Origin: Bacteroidia bacterium
GTDB taxonomy: Bacteria; Bacteroidota; Bacteroidia; NS11-12g; UBA955
Assembly (NCBI GenBank): GCA_020848595.1
Contig: JADLHV010000207.1
Span: 1-5,144 of the forward strand
Direction: 5' to 3'
Length of the DNA stretch: 5,144 bases
Part shown: positions 1-5,144 of the stretch, one piece after another
Numbering within the stretch: position 1 is the stretch's first letter
Layout: the number at the start of each line of letters is the position of its first letter
The notes under the pieces: generated by a model
What the model saw: only the letters and a program-made list of their open reading frames with translations
Told to the model about the DNA's origin: nothing
Databases searched by the model: none
Translations under genes and position numbers: made by a program

Positions 1-371
1 GGGTCATTACAATTAAATTTACTTGTTTTAAAGAGAAAATAGTTGAAAGTAATGCGAATGAAATTTTTGTTAAATCCGTTGGTGATTTAAATGGAGACGG
101 CGTGCATGAAATAATGACCTTATTACAATCTGAAGAAAGCTGCTGGGATGAGGTAAGATTATATTCACACATTGATAATTGGGTTGAAAAATATGATGGA
201 TTAACGTATCAATGTACAGATCAAAATAATTACCAGTTTAGAAAAATTGGTGATAAAAGTGTCGAATTTACCACTTATGGTATAAATAGAGATTCGATTG
301 ATCTTAGCAATGGTGATACTTTAGAAAACATCATTCCGAATGCTCCAAATAAGCACCTAATTCAGTGGTGA
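1..371 (+). CDS. C-terminal end of an unidentified protein with one FG-GAP/VCBS-like calcium loop (5' end outside window)
   Basis: The frame is open from the left edge (first full codon at position 3) to TGA at 369-371, giving 122 visible residues. A GTG at 102-104 could be read as a start, but it falls inside the motif DLNGDGVHEIM (residues 28-38), so the gene almost certainly begins upstream of the window. That motif has the D-x-N-x-D-G-x-x-E spacing (D28, N30, D32, E36) of calcium-binding loops in FG-GAP/VCBS beta-propeller and dockerin-like proteins. Only one copy is visible, so a full propeller cannot be claimed. Three cysteines (C8, C47 in SCWDEV, C71 in YQCTD) would allow a disulfide if the protein is exported, which I infer but cannot see because the N-terminus is missing. 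Function unknown. The last 15 bases overlap the 3' end of the convergent nnr gene. Confidence 0.7.
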   Translation, partial: VITIKFTCFKEKIVESNANEIFVKSVGDLNGDGVHEIMTLLQSEESCWDEVRLYSHIDNWVEKYDGLTYQCTDQNNYQFRKIGDKSVEFTTYGINRDSIDLSNGDTLENIIPNAPNKHLIQW

Positions 372-379
372 TTTTTTTT
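354..379. terminator. possible weak intrinsic terminator between convergent genes
   Basis: CACC at 354-357 can pair with GGTG at 367-370 around a 9-nt loop. On the + strand the hairpin is followed by A and eight T (372-379), the layout of a rho-independent terminator for the left-edge gene. On the minus strand the same hairpin is followed by CTTATTT, a poorer U-rich tract that might serve nnr. The stem is only 4 bp and includes both stop codons (TGA 369-371 on +, TAG 357-359 on -), so it would have to fold as ribosomes leave. This is a tentative call. Confidence 0.25.
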
Positions 380-1856
380 GAATCAATTTAAAAACATCTT
401 TCAAAAAGCCAATGTAATCGGTTGGCAATAGTGCTGTTTCACCAATTTCTTCTTTTGCTAAATCAGCAGCCCAACCATGGATCATCATGCCTAATTTAGC
501 TGCGTCAAATGGCGAAAGCCCCTGTGCAAGAAGAGAAGTAATAATTCCAGTTAACACATCGCCACTTCCGCCTTTAGCCATTCCAGGATTACCTGAAGAA
601 TTGAAGATTGTAAGGCCATTAGGGGTTGTTAATACCGAAAAAGCACTTTTAAACATAATATAAATATTATGTTTAATTGAAAATTCTTGTTGCGATTTTA
701 ATCTTTCAAATTCATTTTGATATGCTCCAAATAATCTTTCATATTCTCGTGCATGCGGTGTAAGTATACTATTAATTGGAATCGAATCTTGCCATTGATT
801 TTGAGCAATAATATTTAAAGCATCGGCATCTAATACAAGCGGTTTTTTACAATGGGTTAAGATTTCTTTAATTTTTAAAACACTCATATCATTGATTCCT
901 ATACCTGGTCCAACCCCTACTGCATCGTATTTATTAAATTGAATTTCTTTACTATTATTGATGAACATAGCTTCAGGCAAACGCGCAAATAATGGCACAG
1001 CAACCAAATCATCAGATTGAAGAGAGAGTAAGCCCACACCAGTTCTTAAAGCCGCTTCAGAAGCCATTAATGCCGCACCAACTTTATCTTTTGTACCGGC
1101 AATTAATAAAGCATGACCATAATGCCATTTTGCATCAAACTTATTTCTACTTGGCCAAATTTCTAAAAAATCGGACTTTTCTTGATAATAGCATTTTGAA
1201 TTTACTGAAGCTTCAAAAGATGGTTCTAATTCTATATTAAGAATATGCCAATTCCCTACAAATCTATAATTTTCTTTAAAAAAGAAAGCCAATTTAGGAC
1301 ATTGAAAACTTAAAGTATGATGTGCATGAACAACAGGCCAAGAAACATCAGTAGACATATCAGACAGCAAACCCGAAGGCATATCAATAGAAATTATAGT
1401 ATTATTAATGTTATTGATAAAATTTATGCAATCAGCCGTATATCCCTCAATTCTTCTATCAATGCCAGTTCCAAAAATAGCATCAATAACAAGAGCATTC
1501 GGAGAAATAGTCGGCATTAATGAATTTATTTCAATAAACTCAACAGAATCTATCAACTTTAATAATTCAAGATTCTTTTTACAGTCAGGTTTAAGAAGAA
1601 CAGTATCATTGACCAACCATACTTTTACAGATTTTCCAGAGCGTAGAAGCCATCTAGCAATTACAAGCCCATCTCCCCCATTATTACCATTACCGCAAAG
1701 AATTACAAATTCATCAACCGAATTATAATTAATTGATATCCATTGAAAGCAGGCAGTAGCAGCCTTCTCCATTAAATCAATAGAGTTAATAGATGTATGG
1801 TCAATTGTAAATTGATCCCAGGCTCTGATAGTTTTAGCGTCTAGAATTGGCAGCAT
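357..1856 (-). CDS. nnr: bifunctional NAD(P)H-hydrate epimerase / ADP-dependent NAD(P)H-hydrate dehydratase
   Basis: Repairs damaged NADH and NADPH hydrates (NADHX, NADPHX) in the cytoplasm. The N-terminal epimerase (YjeF_N/NnrE) interconverts R and S forms; the C-terminal dehydratase (ribokinase-like fold, NnrD) restores NAD(P)H from the S form using ADP. Epimerase, residues about 1-215: SIDLMEKAA (25-33), glycine-rich CGNGNNGGDG (54-63), VIDAIFGTG (123-131), IDMPSG (157-162), FQCPKLAFF (184-192). Dehydratase, about 230-495: YGHALLIAG (246-254), GPGIG (316-320), VLDADAL (341-347), LTPHAREY (365-372), and GNPGMAKGGSGDVLTG (422-437) with the presumed catalytic Asp433. The 499-residue length matches the fused family (E. 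coli YjeF is of similar size). The ATG start fits the family N-terminus and lies 23 nt inside the cytochrome gene, suggesting translational coupling; only a weak AGAA precedes it. The usual KGxxT of the dehydratase reads KSAFS (403-407) here. Confident identification. Confidence 0.96.
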   Translation of the reverse strand: MLPILDAKTIRAWDQFTIDHTSINSIDLMEKAATACFQWISINYNSVDEFVILCGNGNNGGDGLVIARWLLRSGKSVKVWLVNDTVLLKPDCKKNLELLKLIDSVEFIEINSLMPTISPNALVIDAIFGTGIDRRIEGYTADCINFINNINNTIISIDMPSGLLSDMSTDVSWPVVHAHHTLSFQCPKLAFFFKENYRFVGNWHILNIELEPSFEASVNSKCYYQEKSDFLEIWPSRNKFDAKWHYGHALLIAGTKDKVGAALMASEAALRTGVGLLSLQSDDLVAVPLFARLPEAMFINNSKEIQFNKYDAVGVGPGIGINDMSVLKIKEILTHCKKPLVLDADALNIIAQNQWQDSIPINSILTPHAREYERLFGAYQNEFERLKSQQEFSIKHNIYIMFKSAFSVLTTPNGLTIFNSSGNPGMAKGGSGDVLTGIITSLLAQGLSPFDAAKLGMMIHGWAADLAKEEIGETALLPTDYIGFLKDVFKLIQKKSPLN

Positions 1857-3744
1857 TTCTATTTACAATAGTATCAATTCTAATTTGAATTTTAAGTGCT
1901 TCTTGTTTATTACCGACTAACTCTTCGAGAATTTTAAGATTTTGCAAAGCTGTTAATTGGTCGGGGAACAGATTTAAAGCCATTTCAAAACATCCTTTAG
2001 CTTTAGCATATTCGCTATTTGCCAATCTAACCAAACCCATATATGCCCACGCATCAGGACTTTTATTGTATAAATTTAGTAGTGTATTTAGATACTTTTC
2101 AGCTTTTTTATATTGTTTAATTTTTACTAGATGAGCGGAATATTGAAGTAAAAAATCAATATTATTTTTTTGAATAACTAGAGCATTTTCGAACCATTCA
2201 GAAGCCAAATCAGGTTTCTTAAGAAGTTCAAAAGATTTAGCCACACGATAAGCCGTCCAAGCGCTGTACCCCGTTTTTAAATTATTAACTAAACGCACTA
2301 TATCAGTATATTGAGCATTAATATAATAAAGATGAATCAATATCTCGGAATGATAAGAAATAGATTCATCTAATTTAGAACTGAGTTGTTTTGCTTTATC
2401 TAAATACAGTTCATTTTTTTCAAATTTTTCATAGTACGACACATAAGCTTCCGTTTCGGTTGCAATATCAGGATTTGGATTGGTGATGCATCTTAATCCG
2501 ATTAATTGGCGATTTAGCGTGTTATTTTTACTATAATTTTTACGAATATAATGGTCATGAACAGTAACATGTGGAATATCAGAAGCCCCGGTAGTAGGCA
2601 TATGGCATTGCACACAATCATTATTAGCTGAATTTAATATAGGAGTAGCTTCAGAACACAATTTTTGATTTTGGCTAGAGTGGCAAGAGATACATTTAGA
2701 ATTAAAGACAGAGCGATTTGTTTGTTTAACAGAGACATGAGGATTATGGCATGATATACAGGTAAATCCAACTTGAGCAGATTGAGAATTTAGATCACCC
2801 TTTACATTAGCTTTAAAGCAGGCACTCATTTGAAATCTTTCTGCATGAGCAGCCATAACAAATTCATCACCATTTTTATATTCTGGTGAGAATTGATCAA
2901 ACACATCAGACAAACGCATACCAGGTTTAAAATCGGCGAAAGACTTACCAGGTTTAAGTACAGCATTGCCTTGAAGATGGCATCTTTGACATAAGTCAAT
3001 TTGACGATACCAGCTCAATTTAGCAGGATTAACAATAGAGTAATCAATGTGTTTAGAAATATCGACAATATTCCCAGCCTTTTTTTCCTTAACGTGCAAT
3101 TCACCTGGTCCGTGACAGCGTTCACAATCAATTCCATGAGGAATATCCAAAAAGCGATTTTCGGCAGATAAATCTTGAACAGGCAAAGCGTTATGACAAG
3201 ACATACATTCGAGTCCAATTCGACGTTCAAAACCAGAATTATTTCCATTTTCGAAACCTGGGGGAAGATCCCATTTTCCTTCTTGCGTATAAAAAGTTAA
3301 AGGTGCTTGAAAAACGTAACCATTTTCAGCAATTAAATGTGAATTGGTATGATGTCCAGAGCCTACGATATAAGAAATTTTTTCGATTCTAGAATAGATT
3401 GTATCAGAATTGAGCAATCTGTATTCCTTAATATAAATTGAAGAATCGACCATAAACGGCCAATAATATAAATCCTTATAAGCATCATAAACCGGTTTAA
3501 CATGAGTAAATAAGGCAGAAGACCGCTTAGAATTTGCCCAACCAAGGCTTTTGCCCATACCAGTTTGAACAAAAGTTGACATTTTATCAGCATGACAAGA
3601 TGCACATGCTTGCATTCCAACATATTTTACAGAATCAGCATGATTTAGGTAAAGAGAAGATTCAGATTTTGGAGCATCCTTGCAATAACTGAGAAACAGT
3701 ATCAGTGCCAATAAAGCAAATATGGCAAGAAACTTTAGTCTCAT
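1834..3744 (-). CDS. heptaheme c-type cytochrome with C-terminal TPR repeats, predicted lipoprotein
   Basis: A 636-residue exported multiheme cytochrome of the cytochrome c554-like/TPR type common in Bacteroidota and Planctomycetes; its electron donor and acceptor are unknown. A lysine/arginine start, hydrophobic stretch (about 5-20) and LSYC (18-21) form a lipoprotein-like leader, so the protein is probably lipid-anchored outside the inner membrane. Tyr before the cysteine is atypical for a lipobox. Seven CxxCH motifs attach heme: residues 47-51, 180-184, 207-211, 252-256, 329-333, 351-355 and 377-381. Extra histidines that could be distal ligands include HH 131-132, H136, H300, and those in PHVTVHDHYI (391-400). 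Cys309 in MSACF has no CxxCH partner. The region from about 440 is helical, with three or four TPR units: roughly 493-527, 529-562, 563-596 and a partial one to about 623. It starts 5 nt after the rhodanese stop, with AGGGA 10 nt before the ATG inside the rhodanese end. Substrate cannot be assigned. Confidence 0.9.
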   Translation of the reverse strand: MRLKFLAIFALLALILFLSYCKDAPKSESSLYLNHADSVKYVGMQACASCHADKMSTFVQTGMGKSLGWANSKRSSALFTHVKPVYDAYKDLYYWPFMVDSSIYIKEYRLLNSDTIYSRIEKISYIVGSGHHTNSHLIAENGYVFQAPLTFYTQEGKWDLPPGFENGNNSGFERRIGLECMSCHNALPVQDLSAENRFLDIPHGIDCERCHGPGELHVKEKKAGNIVDISKHIDYSIVNPAKLSWYRQIDLCQRCHLQGNAVLKPGKSFADFKPGMRLSDVFDQFSPEYKNGDEFVMAAHAERFQMSACFKANVKGDLNSQSAQVGFTCISCHNPHVSVKQTNRSVFNSKCISCHSSQNQKLCSEATPILNSANNDCVQCHMPTTGASDIPHVTVHDHYIRKNYSKNNTLNRQLIGLRCITNPNPDIATETEAYVSYYEKFEKNELYLDKAKQLSSKLDESISYHSEILIHLYYINAQYTDIVRLVNNLKTGYSAWTAYRVAKSFELLKKPDLASEWFENALVIQKNNIDFLLQYSAHLVKIKQYKKAEKYLNTLLNLYNKSPDAWAYMGLVRLANSEYAKAKGCFEMALNLFPDQLTALQNLKILEELVGNKQEALKIQIRIDTIVNRNAANSRR

Positions 3745-3749
3745 TTTAA

Positions 3750-4052
3750 CTACATCCCTAATGCTTGACAGGCCATTGCACCACCAATAAGGTTTCGAAC
3801 ATTTTTGAAGCCATACTGAATCATAAACGATTTAGCGGCAGCACTTCTACCTCCACTTTTACAGTGAACGATTACCTCTTCATTCATCCAATCTTCAAAT
3901 TCATCGATACGCGATTGAAGATCACCAAGAGGAACTAAAACAGCTCCAATATTATATTCTTCGTATTCGTAAGGTTCTCTAACATCAATAATGAAAAGTT
4001 TTTCGCCCTTATCTAATCTTTCTTTTAGTTCATTTGGAGTGATATCGTTCAT
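3750..4052 (-). CDS. single-domain rhodanese-like sulfurtransferase
   Basis: A 100-residue stand-alone rhodanese domain, of the size of GlpE/PspE-type proteins. These carry sulfane sulfur as a persulfide on the catalytic cysteine and pass it to an acceptor such as cyanide or a thiol. Visible features: N-terminal TPNELKERL, the typical IIDVREPYEYEEYNIGA core (21-37), and the active-site loop CKSGGRS (64-70) with catalytic Cys64 in the CxxGxR pattern. The C-terminal GG-A-M-A segment (90-94) normally precedes Trp; here Cys95 sits there, giving a second cysteine. No signal peptide is seen, so it should act in the cytoplasm. The ATG follows the stop of the upstream T9SS gene by a single nucleotide, with no Shine-Dalgarno, and the cytochrome gene follows 5 nt after its stop. 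The family call is firm; the physiological sulfur donor and acceptor are not known. Confidence 0.95.
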   Translation of the reverse strand: MNDITPNELKERLDKGEKLFIIDVREPYEYEEYNIGAVLVPLGDLQSRIDEFEDWMNEEVIVHCKSGGRSAAAKSFMIQYGFKNVRNLIGGAMACQALGM

Positions 4053-4053
4053 A

Positions 4054-4290
4054 TTAATTTACAATAAATTTAATTCTATTAACTTGACCTAAAGCATTAG
4101 TTAACTCTATAAAATAGATACCAGCATTCAAAATTGAGATTGGTACTCCTTTAATATCTTCATCGTACAAATCGATTAAACATCGACTATTCATATCGAA
4201 AACTTTAGCAGAGACAATAAGATTATCAGAGTTAATATTTAATGTTTGTGTATTATCAATTGGGTTAGGGTAAATATTTACAGTTGGACT
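4054..4290 (-). other. type IX secretion C-terminal sorting domain (type A)
   Basis: This is the C-terminal domain coding stretch of the secreted protein. It opens with a short Pro/Thr/Lys linker and the NIYPNP signature (4261-4278), continues with beta strands around VSAKVFDMNSR and GIYFIEL, and ends on a hydrophobic/basic strand with the stop TAA at 4054-4056. The order and length (about 75 residues) match the Por-secretion type A domain (TIGR04183-like). It is the strongest evidence in the window for a Bacteroidota host with a working T9SS. Confidence 0.9.
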
Positions 4291-5144
4291 TTTAGGTGTA
4301 GTTTGTTTAATACTGGTATTAGATTTTGGCACAGGAGCACCTACAATTGGACGCATCATAGGAACACCCGTTATAGTAGAATTAACCGATTCCCAATATC
4401 CATTTAAATTATAAAAAAGGTTTGGATTCCTTCCACCAGCGTGTAAATATTTATAATTATTATCGTATCCAACATTTAGAATAAAATTAATATTTTGTTT
4501 CCATCCAATGTAAAAATCATCGCTAGAAAGGGCTACAGCCGTATCAAAAATAATATCTACAAAACCATTAATTGAATCAGAATAGAATACAGAGGCTAAA
4601 TTAACTTGCTTAAGAATAACATCATTATCATCGGTATTAGCAGGAGGTTCAGAAATACTTTTCCAAACCATTATATCAAAAGATTTAAAAGCGACATCGG
4701 CTACAGAGCGATTAAAAAATACAGAAATCCCTCTTAGCGTATCAGCTTTAGTTGCCACAAATTTTATGGCAGCGTAACCAGGTCCAGCTGGCAGAGAACC
4801 ATAATCAAGACCATATCCACCCTCAGCTGTCCCGTCATCGTATATTAATTTATTGCCAAAATGTGTTGTTTTAGTATAAATATTATTATTAGAAATAGTA
4901 TTGTAATTATTAGGTGTAAAATCAAGAGCTAAAGGATTAATAACATATCTTACACTAATGCTGGGCGTTTTTCCAGAGAAAGTATCAAGTTGAAGAGGAG
5001 CAAAAAGTTCGAAACTGTCACTATTAGGCTCAATATTTCTGCCAGAGCTTGTAAGTGGGAAATTAAATACTAGTTGATTATATTGATTTCTAACTTGGTA
5101 GGCAAAATTGACGTTAACCAAATTAGTAGCATTATTATTTCTTA
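4054..5144 (-). CDS. C-terminal part of a T9SS-secreted protein with type A sorting domain (N-terminus outside window)
   Basis: The frame is open through the right edge, with 362 complete codons visible. A TTG at 5119-5121 is not a credible start because coding continues upstream (RNNNATN) and no signal peptide follows. The last ~75 residues are a type IX secretion C-terminal sorting domain: a proline/threonine-rich linker, then VNIYPNP (NIYPNP at 4261-4278), beta-rich VSAKVFDM, LNAGIYFIEL and terminal IKFIVN. The sorting domain directs export across the outer membrane, followed by cleavage and release or attachment to the surface. Before it lies a beta-rich module beginning at YDDGTAEGGYGLDYG (codons around 4800-4842), a pattern I recall from large secreted Bacteroidota proteins, running through FDIMVWKS and DDFYIGWKQ to about 4345. 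Catalytic residues are not apparent, so enzyme or adhesin cannot be decided. First visible gene of the minus-strand cluster; 1 nt before the rhodanese start. Confidence 0.88.
   Translation of the reverse strand, partial: RNNNATNLVNVNFAYQVRNQYNQLVFNFPLTSSGRNIEPNSDSFELFAPLQLDTFSGKTPSISVRYVINPLALDFTPNNYNTISNNNIYTKTTHFGNKLIYDDGTAEGGYGLDYGSLPAGPGYAAIKFVATKADTLRGISVFFNRSVADVAFKSFDIMVWKSISEPPANTDDNDVILKQVNLASVFYSDSINGFVDIIFDTAVALSSDDFYIGWKQNINFILNVGYDNNYKYLHAGGRNPNLFYNLNGYWESVNSTITGVPMMRPIVGAPVPKSNTSIKQTTPKSPTVNIYPNPIDNTQTLNINSDNLIVSAKVFDMNSRCLIDLYDEDIKGVPISILNAGIYFIELTNALGQVNRIKFIVN

Noticed and set aside
325..352. Possible minus-strand terminator hairpin after nnr (CATT CGG AATG)
   Set aside because: The stem is 4 bp, AT-rich, has a minimal loop and only a short T run, so it is not distinguishable from chance.
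102..371. A complete 89-residue small protein starting at GTG 102
   Set aside because: The frame is open upstream to the window edge and the GTG lies inside a DxNxDGxxE loop, so it is an internal codon of a longer gene.
992..1728. Several + strand open frames opposite nnr (992-1240, 1317-1520, 1408-1728)
   Set aside because: They are antisense to a strongly conserved two-domain enzyme, have no recognisable motifs, and are rich in residues expected from the reverse of its codons.
3015..3623. Minus-strand alternative frames inside the cytochrome gene (3015-3248 and 3363-3623)
   Set aside because: They lie in another frame of a gene whose main frame carries seven CxxCH sites and TPRs; their hydrophobic look is a frame-shift artefact of AT-rich DNA.
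4865..4915. AAT/ATT-rich tracts here and at 5131-5140 as possible tandem repeats
   Set aside because: They encode asparagine-rich stretches of the secreted protein (for example SNNN) and show no regular repeat unit.
4054..5121. A complete 355-residue protein starting at TTG 5119-5121
   Set aside because: Coding continues upstream to the right edge and no signal peptide follows the TTG, although the protein carries a secretion domain. It is a truncated larger gene.
1..5144. CRISPR array, tRNA or rRNA gene, insertion sequence or attachment site
   Set aside because: No spaced direct repeats, cloverleaf-like sequence, transposase motif or terminal inverted repeats were seen; nearly every base is coding.

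Overview
The window comes from an AT-rich member of the Bacteroidota. The clearest sign is the rightmost gene, which ends in a type IX secretion (T9SS) type A C-terminal sorting domain, a system confined to this phylum. The near absence of Shine-Dalgarno sequences and the lipoprotein-type leader on the cytochrome fit that assignment. I cannot place it below phylum from the sequence alone.

Layout. At the left edge (1-371, + strand) is the 3' end of a gene of unknown function with one calcium-loop-like motif of the FG-GAP/VCBS type. It converges on, and overlaps by 15 bp, the last gene of a minus-strand cluster that fills the rest of the window. Read in the direction of transcription, from right to left, the cluster holds four genes: (1) the C-terminal part of a secreted T9SS cargo protein (4054-5144, running off the right edge); (2) a 100-residue single-domain rhodanese (3750-4052); (3) a 636-residue predicted lipoprotein with seven CxxCH heme c sites and C-terminal TPR repeats (1834-3744); (4) a bifunctional NAD(P)H-hydrate repair enzyme, Nnr (357-1856). 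Gene junctions are 1 nt, 5 nt and a 23-nt overlap, so the four are very probably co-transcribed and partly translationally coupled. No promoter is visible; the cluster's promoter must lie beyond the right edge. There is no gene-free stretch longer than 300 bases.

How the genes work together. Nnr is a housekeeping metabolite-repair enzyme and may simply ride along at the end of the operon. The rhodanese (cytoplasmic, sulfur transfer) and the multiheme cytochrome (outside the inner membrane, electron transfer) are the pair most likely to mean something together, but a shared sulfur or redox pathway is inference only. I see no mobile element, CRISPR array, RNA gene or integration scar. No wholly new system can be demonstrated here; the best candidate for follow-up is the heptaheme-TPR protein with its conserved-looking orphan cysteine and its linkage to the rhodanese.
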